Shown here: positions 48,259-60,129 of the stretch, piece after piece
Layout: every line of letters begins with the position of its first letter
Position numbering within the stretch: the first letter of the stretch is position 1
Assembly (NCBI GenBank): GCA_907163375.1
Contig: CAJQUW010014786.1
Span: 62,001 to 126,000 of the forward strand
From: Prostheceraeus crozeri
Lineage: Eukaryota; Platyhelminthes; Polycladida; Euryleptidae
Direction of reading: 5' to 3'
DNA: 64,000 nt
Made by a program: the position numbers and the translations under genes
Notes under the pieces: model-generated
Seen by the model: the letters and a program-made list of their open reading frames with translations, nothing else
Told to the model about the DNA's origin: nothing
Databases searched by the model: none

Positions 48259-48888
48259 GACTGAGAATTGGATCTAGTGGTACGTGAATTCATGACAATA
48301 GATATCGCCAAGGACGCCTTCGGGATTTGCCAATTTTAGCTCGCAACGATGATGACCTTCGAAGTAATGAATGCAAGTAGATGTCGTAAATGTACTACGT
48401 AGGGTCACGTGAAAAAATAATCAATAATTCAGTTTTCGCTGCGAAGGGGAAGTGGCCGATGGCGCATTAGTAACAGCTGATTTTTGTGCAAGCAGCTGAC
48501 AATACCAGCTGTTCAGGCAATCCAATCATTCAACACAACCATGCGACCAATCAGGAAGCATTACTGCAGCAATGACGTAGAGCTATGATTGTGACGACCA
48601 AATGTAGGAATTCCCAGAAACAGAGATATCACACACTATTGCGTAGAAACTCGGATGTGAATAGAAATCATCCAATGAAAGGCGAGGCACAAGGAAAGTG
48701 CAAATAACTCCGAAAACCGATTGAAATGATGATAACCAATATCACAGTAGCATCGACCACACCGAAACGATTCCAACGAAACACAGTCCAGGGCACCAAC
48801 AAGTCAGCCAAATAACAAAACTCGATGCAAGAGACAAAAGCGCACGTCCGCTCAGCACGCCGGTAAGTCAATTGGTTCAATCAGTAAT

Positions 48889-49572
48889 AGTCCGGAAGCC
48901 AGAACAAGTTTCTGCAGGGAACGAGGCCGACAATGACACTTTCACAGAATGATGTACACCTCATAGTCCGGCAGCCAGCACGAGTTTGTGCAAGGAACGA
49001 GGCCGACAATGACACTTTCACAGAATGATGTGCACCTCATAGTCCGCCAGCCAGAACAAGTTTCTGCAGGGAACGAGGCCGACAATGACACTTTCACAGA
49101 ATGATGCACACCTCATAGTCCGGCAGCCAGCACGAGTTTGTGCAAGGAACGAGGCCGACAATGACACTTTCACAGAATGATGTACACCTCATAGTCCGGC
49201 AGCCAGCACGAGTTTGTGCAGGGAACGAGGCCGACAATGACACTTTCACAGAATGATGTACACCTCATAGTCCGGCAGCCAGCACGAGTTTGTGCAGGGA
49301 ACGAGGCCGACAATGACACTTTCACAGAATGATGTACACCTCATAGTCCGGCAGCCAACACGAGTTTGTGCAGGGAACGAGGCCGACAATGACACTTTCA
49401 CAGAATGATGTACACCTCATAGTCCGGCAGCCAGCACGAGTTTGTGCAGGGAACGAGGCCGACAATGACACTTTCACAGAATGATGTACACCTCATAGTT
49501 CGGCAGCCAGAACGAGTTTCTGCAGGAAACGAGGCCGACAATGAGACTTTCACAGAATGATGTTCACCCTAT
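48889..49572. repeat. 76-bp minisatellite, nine copies
   Basis: The unit starts AGTCCGGCAGCCAGCACGAG and contains AACGAGGCCGACAATGACAC and CAGAATGATGTACACCTCAT. Copies begin at 48889, 48965, 49041, 49117, 49193, 49269, 49345, 49421 and 49497. Outer copies are the most diverged. The first 14 bases reappear inverted at 50102-50115. Confidence 0.95.
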
Positions 49573-50116
49573 GCCTACTACGAATCTGCGTGTCTGCCGA
49601 GTTCTAGTGAGTTCCTCTTCTTGTCAGACAAGATCAAAGAAAAACACATGTAAATCCAATGGGACACAGATTGCAGTTGTTGGCTAAAATGAAATGTTGT
49701 ATGTTTTCTCTTATCAACTGGAAAGTATTAAGTCTAGAGTCAATGTCTTCATTAAGTCTAAGCGCAATATTTTCAGGTCATTTCCTATGATGTGCATGTG
49801 CTATTATCATGCATCTGATCGACAATGTATTTGAGAATGTGGTTCAATGTGAATAAAGCTGCTCAAAATGTTTATGTTTGCCGACATTCAGAGGCTCGCC
49901 AAATCTAAGTGTGTTAAGCTTTATAGACAAGGGTGCATGAACATGAAAGGAAATTACTTGAAAACATTGCATGCCACAAATTATGACTCTGGGGTTAGTA
50001 CTTTTCGTTTAATCAGAGAAAATAGAGGAAATTTCATTTTAACCATATGCTGCAATCTGCGTCCCATTGTCTGACAAGAAGAGGATCTCATTAGAACTCG
50101 GCAGACTGGCTGCCGG
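49573..50116. mobile_element. Foldback element linked to the minisatellite
   Basis: Inverted arms of about 140 bp: left 49600-49735 (GTCTGCCGAGTTCTAGTGAG, CTCTTCTTGTCAGACA, CAATGGGACACAGATTGCAG) and right 50000-50110 (their inverse). The right arm ends with CTGGCTGCCGGACT, the inverse of the minisatellite unit start, so the tandem array is probably an amplified subterminal segment of this element (48889-50116). A loop of about 270 bp has no gene. Confidence 0.75.
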
Positions 50117-50170
50117 ACTATAAGCTTGTTCAGCCATTCCAGATATTTTAAGCTAGTTTGGGCCATTCCC

Positions 50171-50217
50171 AGCCGCACTGACGAGCCCTTGTAGGGCGAA
50201 ACGCAGTGTCTACGGCT
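50171..50217 (+). ncRNA. Hammerhead ribozyme, type I with tiny stem III
   Basis: All core pieces are in place. Stem I is AGCCG (50171-50175) with CGGCT (50213-50217). The core CTGACGA is at 50178-50184. Stem II is GCCC-TTGTA-GGGC (50185-50197). GAAA follows at 50198-50201. Stem III is A-T, C-G and G-T pairs closing a CAG loop (50201-50209). The cleavage triplet is GTC, with the cut expected after 50210. Very short stem III is known from hammerheads in Penelope-like elements and animal retrozymes. It lies just after the foldback element and before a LINE ORF2 end. Confidence 0.85.
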
Positions 50218-50277
50218 GACAAGAATTTGCTCAAGTCTGAGGACATCTTTTCAGAATTCTCAACTCGAAAACCTGTG

Positions 50278-50479
50278 AGCATTCCGGATTATTCACGGTT
50301 TCAAAGTCAGATCTTGTGATAAGTGCTCTATGTTTAACATCACTGAACGCAGAAATACACTCCCTCTACGTCTCTTCTATCAAGCTTTCAATGACCAGAA
50401 CCATGTTCTACATCGTCTCACTCCTTCTCAATCTCAGCGAAGTAGAAGACTGATTCTGCCGCATGTGAAGACTGTCTGA
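50278..50479 (+). pseudogene. LINE ORF2 C-terminal fragment
   Basis: Frame: GFKVRSCDKCSMFNITERRN, then 'LPLRLFYQAFNDQNHVLHRL', 'TPSQSQRSRRLILPHVKTV' and stop. This is the C-terminus typical of CR1/L2-like ORF2 ('R.....Rlf.k....nHplh.llp....R..r....'). A 3' UTR follows, ending near 50655 with TATACGCTTATTATTATTAT. A second LINE-like 3' tail (CAATAAAACTAAATGTTATT) ends near 51570. Confidence 0.6.
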
Positions 50480-50777
50480 CCACGAGACGGATTTGTGATA
50501 TCATGCTCGCTTCTGTTCAACAGTTCTACTTGACTTTCTATTTTATCTTTACTTAACTTTGCATCATCTCTACACGACCCTCAGTATTCTTATAAATCTC
50601 CCCGTTTCTCATTGGAGATTTTGTGTGTTGACTTGTTTTTGAAATATACGCTTATTATTATTATCATCTTTCTATTCTTTGCCAGGAGAACAGGCACTCT
50701 GCAATCTTAATGATTCATATAGATAGATAGATAGTTCATAATAGCAGTCAATACATGATGTCTACATGATGTGATCT

Positions 50778-51026
50778 CTATTTCACGTAAGTTAGTTCCA
50801 TATCTGCTTCAATCTGACGACGTGGATCCTTAGCAACGGAGAATGTAAACATCCTGATTTGTCTATTGATCATTGAATTCCCAACCACTTCCCCATCAGA
50901 CACTGGCTGGAAACGATAATCGAATTCTAACGCTACATGATTGTCGACAAGTAAGAGTTTATATAGTGTTGTCTGAACGCCAGTTGTCTCTGTCTGCTGC
51001 TCTGCTTTGAGGACAACGTTCTTCAC
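50778..51026 (-). CDS. Possible host gene exon, unrecognised
   Basis: An 82-codon minus-strand frame with protein-like composition: 'TTLYKLLLVDNHVALEFDYR', 'FQPVSDGEVVGNSMINRQIR', 'MFTFSVAKDPRRQIEADMEL'. A pyrimidine-rich stretch and AG precede it (near 51030-51050), and GTGAAA follows at its end. It could be an internal or last exon of a host gene. No known domain is recognised. Confidence 0.35.
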   Translation of the reverse strand: MKNVVLKAEQQTETTGVQTTLYKLLLVDNHVALEFDYRFQPVSDGEVVGNSMINRQIRMFTFSVAKDPRRQIEADMELTYVK

Positions 51027-51663
51027 GAGGTAAGAGTAAGACCAAAATTCGTTTTGAAGAATTATTCTGATATTCTTTGATTCATCATCATTCCACTATT
51101 TCATAGTTAGCAGAGGCCATAGATATCAGACGATGGGTTCTAGATGGACAGGGACATTCTAGGACATTGAGTGCGTGGCACAAACGAAGCAACTCATCTT
51201 AACGATTTGTTGCAGAGTGGTTAAGCCAAGATAAATAAAAGCAGAACAGCTGTCTGTGCAGTCCAAGCAGTCATTCTATGAGTAAATATCAAAAACTGGA
51301 CTATAATTGTATTCTCATAACTTTCATCTTCATTCTTCATCAGAACTGTACACAATCTTTATTGACTCTCCAAAACATAAGGTGACTTGATCGTGACCCT
51401 TATCTCGTACCAAACGCTTCTCAAAATCTTTTATCAAGTTTTGTAAATAACAGGTGGTTACTCATTGTTTCCTTTCAGCTTGTCTGTTACCTATTTCGGT
51501 TTTACTATTGTCAAACGCTCGCCAAGTGATGTATGTATTGTGAGGTTCAATAAAACTAAATGTTATTATTATTGATATAATTTGCACTCGGCAACAAAAG
51601 TACAGAGGTGAGACTATTTATTGAAGACAATTACATGCACTCACGAAAATTTTTATTTCATAA

Positions 51664-52398
51664 TTTTTGTTGTCTTCATTTTCAATATCTGTTATTAAAT
51701 AGAAATGTTATTTCTGTAGTTCTATATTCGATGCACTTTCCGTCAATAAATATGAACAATGTTGCACGATGGTAGAACATACCTTACCTCACAGTCTCCT
51801 CATCAAGTAGGTCATAAAACAGCGCGTTGAATATAACGGCAATGATATTTCTCGATGTTCAAAATGTCTGTTCTAATTAGAATTTCACTTTATTTATCAG
51901 AAGGTGTGTCAAGCACGTGCAAGCAGATACTGAATTTTTCAGCATTCATTCTCAACTATATCAATGATTTTCTGCACATAGCAGTCACTATTTGTCTGAC
52001 CTTTTATATTCTTCAGATAATCAATTCGAGGTTGTCTGCATCTTTTGACAATCGTTGGAAGTCTTATCAAAGGAAATACTGTGTTCCACTGCTGAGGTAA
52101 GTGATTGTTCATTTTGCATAATAAATATCGGATATCTCAACTACCGAGTGTTCCAAAAGTCCTTGTCACTAGAATCAACACCTTCTAAATCCCTCTTTGA
52201 TGTCAAGATGTGAGACTACTACGAGACTACAAACATTCACTTTCTTTCATTTGGTTGCATGATTGGTGTTGAGGCTTCTCAAACAGCCGACACATGAAGT
52301 TGGTTTAAGCGTTCATCATGTATTCTTCGGTTAAGGAGAAATAAGCATCATGACATAGAATTAAGTTTTTGTGAAAGCATTTGGTTCATATTGAAGAC
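51664..52398. repeat. Segmental duplication, copy 1
   Basis: 51747-52398 is nearly identical to 60130-60778. Its first part (51664-51794) is also duplicated at 58564-58694. After an inserted hAT-type element the similarity resumes at 53914-53950 (copy at 60779-60815). Confidence 0.9.
52017..52096 (+). other. 80-bp exon-like cassette, copy 1
   Basis: Preceded by a strong acceptor (CTTTTATATTCTTCAG) and followed by the donor GTAAGTG. It contains GACAATCGTTGGAAGTC and TACTGTGTTCCACTG. Related cassettes are at 54605-54684, 60000-60077 and 60397-60476. Frames differ and stops occur in some copies, so it may be a non-coding or dead exon. Confidence 0.5.
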
Positions 52399-53905
52399 CA
52401 AAGTTGGAAGTGTGTCAACGAAACTTGACCCATGACCCACCTGACCCATGGCATATGTGACCCACGATCCACCTGACCCACCTGCTGCAAGGGTGAATGA
52501 TGTGAGTGCAATTTCCTTTTCTGGTATCATCTTTAGTCTCATTTTCATTCAAGATTCTAGGTCTATCTAGGTATAGGTCTGATAGTATCAAAATTGTTGT
52601 TGAGATTTGTTATGAAGATTCAAGTGCATCAGATCACTTGTCACATGATAAATAGACATGTAACCTCATCAAAATTATCTTATAATCAAAGTTCATGCAC
52701 CGCAAATGCCTAAGGTTCCAAAAAAAAATTTAGGCGGTTACGTTTCTTGCTTTAATTCTTCACTATCCCCTTTTAGTGCTACCTATTTAACTCGTAGAGA
52801 GATGATCAGTTAAGTTGAGGGCCCTTCAGACTAAATTTCAAATTTTACATTTCTTAATCAAATGAAGTCAAAAAATAAGATTGTCTAATTCGTTTCATCA
52901 AAAAAGTAAGCCTTAATAATTTATTCATGCATTTATTATGTTAGGTACTACATGTGTGAAAATTATCCCAGAAAAATCGTCAAATTAATATTTTGTTGCT
53001 TCTCATGGCAATCGATTCAAATTTCATTAACTTCTGTTAATGTTAGATTTAAGGAGAAAGTTGTATATTTGATGTGAGAATGACATTCATTGAAAAGCAA
53101 ATGGAGTAGGCATGCGTAACACGTGAATAGAAAATTGCACGAGGACAGGATTATAATTCATTAATTAGCTTACAATGTACATATAGGTGAACTGATATAT
53201 TTGAATGGTGATATGATGCGAAAGTAGATTGAACGGCTGAATACTTTAGATATGAAGCATGTATATTATCAAGATATTTTGATCAATTACATATTTCAAA
53301 AATATTTAGGCTCTGGTCAATCTTTACAAGAGATTTACCATTCTAATCTCTACCAGGGGATATTTTCTACGAAAGACCAACAAAATCGAACGAAACAAAT
53401 AAAACGAAGGTCAGCTGGCATTGCAATAAAATTTTCAATATGAATAAAACCTCTGAATATCAGACTTCTTCAGTAGCTGTATCTCTGAAATCAAGGTCAC
53501 ACATTATTGGGTATCGTCAGACATAGCGACAGAGAATCGAGCATGCACAATTGTGCTCAAACATCTTCTCTCCACCAACCAACATCTCTCAGTAGACAGC
53601 AGCAATTTTTTTCGATCCTTTAATTTGTGTGAATTCCGCCCCCTTTCGAAACTGTATGAGGCTTGTGAAAGTCAATAGTGTTGCATATTTTGACTGTGTG
53701 CATCCATCACCCCTTTCAGTGACACTGATTCAATCATTTTTCATGAATGATAAGAATGCGAATAAACGAAGTTTGCTGTATTTGAGATTGTCAAATCTAT
53801 CATGGGTCAAACTGGTTGGAAGTGGGTGAACGAAGTCTGACCCACGACCCACCTGAACCACCAACTTTTCGGAAAAACATGGCCCACGACCCACTTCCAA
53901 CTCTG
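52399..53905. mobile_element. Non-autonomous hAT-type element, 1.5 kb
   Basis: Ends: CAAAGTTGGAAGTG at the left and, inverted, CAGAGTTGGAAGTGGGTC at the right. Flanks TTGAAGAC (52391-52398) and TCGAAGAC (53906-53913) form an 8-bp duplication with one difference. The duplicate locus at 60771-60778 has a single TTGAAGAC and no insert, an empty site. CA(G/A)AG ends and an 8-bp duplication fit hAT. Internal GACCCACCTGACCC words recur near both ends. No transposase. Confidence 0.85.
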
Positions 53906-54604
53906 TCGAAGACTTGAGTTCATGTGCTCATTCTGTGACGTGCTTGACTTCGCGCTAACTTCTTCGCAGTAAAATTTCATGCAGTCTTTGGTCTATATTT
54001 CGGATACATTTCAATGATCATGAAAGCGATGAAGGTCACGTCTTAAAGCAATTCCAGACGTCTGAGCAACTTGTGTTGATAACATTGTCATGATATTGCT
54101 GAATACACCACACTCGTTAAGAAATGCAATATTTAGTTCAACAGAGAAGAAACCATAAACTGTGGAGGAAAATTGCCATGATGTCGTTGGAGAAATCCAG
54201 AAAGATCTCATCGGTGAAAATTATTATTGTAAAACATATTCATATGATATGGCTTATTATATTCCGCGATGAGAGTTTCCTCGACAGGGTGTCAATCGAC
54301 ACACCTGACAACCGGCACCTCGATGGCGCCACCTTTTTGGTTATTCATAAGCAGCAAATAGATCAACCATCTCACATTTCCGCTTCCCAAGTAGAACGGA
54401 TAATCAAGAGATCTAAATGAGCTGTTATTTTGGTGAAAAACCTTCCCTTAATCAAAACTGAGTCAAAAATCCCACACCACTGGACGGACTAAAGCGACAA
54501 CCGGATGAGCAAAGACCGGAGTAATGAGACTCGACTATAAATGGAGACCAAATTGTAGTTGCTGCAACTGATTCATTTTACATGCTTCATGTTCTACTCT
54601 GCAG

Positions 54605-54684
54605 GTAATCATTTGGACATTCTCCCGCAATTTCTGACAATCGTTGGATTCTTATAATAGAAAGCACTGTGTTTCACTGTTTAC
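54605..54684 (+). other. 80-bp exon-like cassette, copy 2
   Basis: Bounded by TCTACTCTGCAG and GTAAGTG. It shares GACAATCGTTGG and CACTGTGTTTCACTG with the other cassettes. The surrounding 54588-54716 is duplicated at 59983-60112. Confidence 0.5.
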
Positions 54685-55250
54685 GTAAGTGATAATTATT
54701 CATTTAATTCCCTTTTGTAATGAAGATGAGGTTATTCCGAATGCTCCATCAAAGTTTTCAACTGTAACTTTTAACTATGAAAGGTGTCGAAGGGCTGCAA
54801 CTATTTCATAAGAGTGGTTCAAATAATGTCTGACGTCCGTATTACGCTGTAAGGGTTAAGTCTAATAATTCCTGAGCAGCAGTCATTTGAGGATCCATAC
54901 TAAATAACTATTTTCAAGATAGCTGTGTTTCATAGTCTCCTTTTGATTCCGGCACTGTAAACCAACACCTCCTAAAGCGAGCTGAATCCCTTCCTAAAGC
55001 AAGACGCTATTCGCAACTAATAAAAATCCTAAAACAAATCGTTTTGGGATTTGGGAGGCTAGCGCACTAGAATTTCTTCAAAACTGTGTACTAAATTTAA
55101 TGTAATATGCAATACACTACTACGATTAAATTGATCATGAGCATGTTGAAAATTATAAGTGTGCAAGAGCTATGTAGTTGTCATTGCTGATTCAATATCT
55201 ATGTTTTTCATCAGTAGACAATTCTTTTATGAAATATGAGCACCCTTTAA

Positions 55251-58120
55251 CACCAGAACTCCCAAGCCGGTCAATTGACCGGTAGATTAGTTATTTTTTA
55301 TTGCTGTATAATGAAATCAATATTTATGGAGTTTTGTTTCATTGTACCTTCCTAACTTACCAACATGTATAAAAACAAATGAAAGTCTGATTTTTACCGT
55401 TTATAATACAGTTGTAAAGACGACATTCACCTAAAACTACCAAGCCGGTCAATTGACCGGTGACACGAATAAATCAATAATCAAATTAACGACATATTTG
55501 CTTGTGACGCTTTCATTCGTATTGTGTGTGAGCGAGGTCCACTTCATAACAGTACCTTCAAAACGCTGTTCATACTCGTAAAAGGGAAGTTAACTCGAGC
55601 ACGGTCAGAGGCGAGGAGCAAGTGTCTGATTCGACACGCGCACAGTATACGATGCAAATTGATTAGTCATCGTACAAGACGCGAATATTAACTGTCCGTG
55701 GGTAAGTATTTCATCATAATGCAGTCAGGCCTAATCGTCGACTGACCGCCGAGCAAGATCTTGCACGACTACAAGAACTACGCAACGAAGGTTCTGATAA
55801 TTCTGACAATTCTGATCATAGTGATTATGAAATACAATCTGATATCTCTGATGTAGTAACGGACCATGATGAATTTACAGACGACGAGGAAATTGATATA
55901 ATTGAACAAAAGCGGCTACAACCTCGGACATTGATGACCAGCTTGTTGTGGACGTTGATGAGTCAGCCAATCCTGCTGCAGTAAATTACGTGGTGTCAAG
56001 AGACGGAACTTATTGGTACGACGGACCTCTACTCAACCCAGCGACGAGAACTGCTTCAGAAAATATAATTCGGCATGAAGGTGGTCCCACACAATATATT
56101 TTGCACAGATCCGGCACTATTAATGACATTTTTATTGAGCTTATAGACTCCAGAAATCTTGATGGAATAGTAAAGTGCACTAATGCCGGAGCTGCCTCGC
56201 ATGGACATATTATCTTCAACCTTGATATCAGCGAATTGAAAGCTTTCATCGGTCTATGTGTGGCTCGTGGAGTAACTAAAGGGCGTAATGAGCCAGTTTC
56301 TAGCTTCTGGAGCGAGGAAACTGGGAGGGCTCTGTTTAGGGAAACTATGAGTAGGAGTCACTTTCAGAACATCATGCGGTTTTTACGTTTTGACGATAAG
56401 AATAATCGAAGACAGCGTCGTCAGCTTGACCGATTTTCACCGATACGAGTCATTTGGGATCGCTTTATCTCAAATTTCTCAATATCATATCGACCTCACA
56501 GCAGTGTCACCGTCGATGAGCAGCTACTGAACTGTAGATCTAGATGTGGATTCATCCAGTACATGCCCACTTAACCGGGTAAATTTGGGATTAAGTTTTG
56601 GCTCTGCTCAGATTCCTCAACATATTATGTGTTAGATGGATATCCCTACATCGGGAAGGAACAAGATCGTGCACATGTGGGTCTCAGAGAGCATATTGTC
56701 CTGAAGCTAGTAAGCAACTTGAAGCCAGGAATCAATATTACCCCTGACAATTTTCTCACCTGCCAATCACTTGCTAAACAGCTCCATCAGCAGAAGAAAA
56801 CGCTTGTAGAAACATTGAGAGCAAACTGAAAAGAAATTCCGAAAGCTATGACTGACTTTGTAAAAAATGCTTCTTTGTATGAAAGTAAGTTTTACTATTC
56901 TGAAACAACGACATTACTAGGATACAGAGCGAAACGGAATAAATCAATCCTATTACTTTCGAGTATGCACAAAACTGGAAATCTGCTTGAAACGGAAAAA
57001 AGAACCCCAGAAATTATACAATATTACAACGAGACCATAATTGGGGTTAACAAAGCCGATGAAATGTTGAAGGCCTATTCCACGAAATCTGGCTCTCGTC
57101 GTTGGCCTATTCATGTCTTTGGAAACATAATGGACATATGTGGATTGAATGCTTACATAATAGCCAGTGATACAAAGTTGTTCACTTCGTCACGCCGGGC
57201 ATTTCTTTTGTTGTTATCTAAGGAACTGTGCCGAGATCACACCACAAGACGAGTCGTCGTTAGATCGCTTCAAAGATATCAAGCGATTGGGGAGGAAGAA
57301 CTACTTCGTAGGACAACTTGCCGAAGGTGTCATTCTAACAAAACAAAACAAAAATGTGGTGTCTGCAACTTATACTGCTGTGGTACATGTAGCTCACATG
57401 CTTTCCCAAATAAATTATGAATAGTATTTTTTATAGCGCTCTGTACACAACTGTTTGAGTATGGATGACGAAAAAATGTATGTAATAAACTTTCCGTAAT
57501 TCTACGAGAAAATGTGCTTCTAGTTATCCCGTACCTTGTTATCTAACAGCCCAATGTTTCTAAATATTCCATCATTAATAGTAGACATAGGCCCCTATGT
57601 AACTACCCTTAATTAACCTTATGATGATATGGTCCATCGTATATCCGTAATAATTATACTTACTATTTTATGTTAATCTACAGATCAACCTTAATTACAC
57701 TATATTCTGCGACATCTGGCTGCCCGATATTGAAATATAAGCCAGTCAGATGAGTCATAGCGATCAAAGCCATTCATGTCTATTTCTCGCATGATCAATC
57801 GATGTACTCGTATGTAGATATTCATATTTTATCATGCTATAGGCTGTGCCATAAATACAGTACATTGTAATAGTTTGTTTGTTGTCAACTAGGTCTAGCC
57901 ATGGACATGTACATGTTATCAAATGTTTATGTACATGTATATCAAATTTCATATTCCCATTAAGCATGCAAAACTGACTGTCTTTGAATTGGTTGATGTT
58001 AAAAACCTTATAAAACGATATTTCTGATAAATAATTTGATATTTCCATCATGTATCTGTTTGCCGGTCAATTGACCGGTGCGGTAGTTATAAGTAAATTT
58101 TTTTTCTGGGAGTTCTGGTG
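55251..58120 (+). mobile_element. Nearly full-length piggyBac element, inactive
   Basis: TTAA lies at 55247-55250 and 58121-58124. Terminal inverted repeat: CACCAGAACTCCCA and its inverse. The 16-bp palindrome CCGGTCAATTGACCGG occurs at 55267 and 55445 near the left end and at 58065 near the right end, a good candidate for the transposase-binding site. One transposase gene, on the plus strand, is disabled by a frameshift and two stops. Confidence 0.95.
55719..57418 (+). pseudogene. piggyBac transposase (DDE_Tnp_1_7), disabled
   Basis: Begins 'RPNRRLTAEQDLARLQELRN', with an acidic N-terminus (SDNSDNSDHSDYE). A frameshift lies near 55910. Then comes the main domain: 'SELKAFIGLCVARGV'-like core, 'SVTVDEQLLNCRSRCGFIQY' (first Asp), 'NITPDNFLTCQSLAKQLHQQ' (second Asp) and 'IIGVNKADEMLKAYSTKSGS', where the third catalytic Asp of the family's GVD motif reads Asn. 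The C-terminal cysteine-rich finger is intact (CRRCHSNKTKQKCGVCNLYC and then CGTCSSH). In-frame stops lie at 56572 (TAA, for a probable Lys in 'MPTKPGK') and 56827 (TGA). Sequence otherwise complete. Confidence 0.92.
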
Positions 58121-58128
58121 TTAACCCA

Positions 58129-58560
58129 TTTAGTAAGTTATTTGAAAGGGTTAAAGAGGACTTGAAGAGTGTAATATGTATTGAGTAATTACATGAAATA
58201 GATGAAACACTTTTCCGAAATTCACTCGGTAAATTGAAAAAAGTGATGTCTATAATAAAAGCAGATGAAATCATAAGTCAATAAAAGTATAAAAAATAAT
58301 TAGTATAATTTTCTAATACGACGAACACGATAACAGAATAAAAGGAGGTGAGAAATTCTGATGCAGACAAAAATGCAAAGATAACATTTTGCAATTAGTG
58401 CCTGACTACATAGTCGGCTATGAGGGTTCTGAGTTGATTTTTATAGATGTCCGGAAAATGTTCAGGAATAATAGGTATACAGAAAATTTTGATTTTTGGA
58501 TTTCCTAGATAGTTATCTTTCTCTACTTTGTAAACTGACTTTTCATCTTGTACATCTTGA
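58129..58560. other. AT-rich, nothing identified
   Basis: No gene or repeat recognised between the piggyBac end and the next duplicated segment. Confidence 0.4.
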
Positions 58561-58563
58561 GCA

Positions 58564-58694
58564 TTTTTGTTGTCTTCATTTTCAATATCTGTTATTAAAT
58601 AGAAATGTTATTTCTGTAGTTCTATATTCGATGCACTTTCCGTCAATAAATATGAACAATGTTGCACGATGGTAGAACATACCTTACCTCACAG
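58564..58694. repeat. Segmental duplication fragment, copy 3
   Basis: 131 bp nearly identical to 51664-51794. It ends abruptly at CCTCACAG, where a short inverted repeat begins (GTGCACCGG at 58694-58702 and CCGGTGCAC at 58729-58737). Confidence 0.85.
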
Positions 58695-58739
58695 TGCACC
58701 GGACCAAAAACCGGATCTCCCAAAAGAACCGGTGCACCG

Positions 58740-59980
58740 TACACAGCCCTACTCACAACCAATCAATTGCAATCAATTGTTAAGCCTTCAATCAATGAAA
58801 TGCTTTTAGAGGCGAACATTTGATGATATGGATCTGCGAATGTTTCGGTATTCTTGGGAATAAGGTTTGAGTAGCAAAGTATATTTTGTAACATTAGTTA
58901 TTCACATGGTGTTTGGAAAGTTTTGACAATAATTTTTATTGCTCTTGTAATCAAATATGAAATCATTTATAGATGCAGTAATGAAGCCATTCAACAGACC
59001 ATTGACAGTCACAAAGTCGAGGGTAATGCTATTCAAGTCACATGTTAGAGCTGGTTTCGACGTGCAGTTCGTTAAGTGTTGTGTTACTTGTAATCTTATC
59101 ATTTGATGGATCTGAACACAGACGCTATACTAACTTTACAGTCTGTTGACAATAATTTACCTGCTGTTCTAATTTGTATTGTGTTGTCGTATTTTCAATA
59201 TTTATATTTCATGATCTCAATCACATAGAATAATCACTTAGTTTCAATGCCATAAAACTAACATCGACCGCTGTTTTAATTATTGATTTTCAAAACATGT
59301 GTCATAGAAATACTATAGCATTCGATGACATCATTTCATCAAATGATGATACTCTTCATAGCCTCCTTCGACTCAGAATTGAAGTGATTTCAAAGCTCTT
59401 TCTAGCTATAATGCTCTTGTATAGCGCATGTTGATATTATGATGATTTAATACAGACAACACGTATTGATAAAACTGAGGTAGAGACTTCAAAAGAGAAT
59501 GAGAAAGAATAATAAATTTGTATTTTCTGCTTCATAAGGTAACCTATTTAGTTAAATGAGCAATGTTTTGTGGCTATCATGTAATTATGAAATTAGACAT
59601 TATGTACAACTGCAATAGAGATATGAAGGCATCTCTAAGCACTCCTGATATTTTATTGGCGTAAAAATTTTGTTTAGAATTTGTTCAGCAGCTTTCGTGG
59701 ATTATAGAGATCCTCAATTATGTCATGAAAGTTAACAATGTAAAATCCTGTTGATTAAATTGTACGAAACTGTTTCATTTTGAAGTTGAACACTGCATGA
59801 TTGAAGGCAGCGCCTACTTCAAGTCAGCAATAAAATATAGGCCAATGCAATATAAAATAGCAAAGTTTACGCTTCATGTTCTATGTTGAAAGCTGAAGGA
59901 TTGAGAAATTCATTATTCAGTCTTCAATATTTCTTTTGTTGAATGATAATAACATCTACAGATGCTGACAATGGTCACTT
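58740..59980. other. AT-rich, nothing identified
   Basis: Only short, unconvincing frames. It may be intronic or intergenic host DNA. Confidence 0.4.
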
Positions 59981-59999
59981 TTCATGTTCTACTCTGCAG

Positions 60000-60077
60000 G
60001 TAATCATTTGGACTTTTTCGCAATTTCTGACAATCGTTGGATTCTTGTAATAGAAAGCATTGTGTTTCATTGTTTAC
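60000..60077 (+). other. 78-bp exon-like cassette, copy 3
   Basis: Bounded by CTCTGCAG and GTAAGTG, like 54605-54684 but 2 bp shorter. Confidence 0.5.
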
Positions 60078-60129
60078 GTAAGTGATGATTTTTATTCATT
60101 TATGGACAACACCCATTTGTTGATGGTAA

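Noticed and set aside
48889-49572. Regular array that might suggest CRISPR
   Set aside because: Whole units repeat without unique spacers, the genome is animal and no cas gene is present; it is a minisatellite.
58694-58737. Short inverted repeat GTGCACCGG...CCGGTGCAC
   Set aside because: Only 44 bp with no duplication or second copy seen; too small to call an element.
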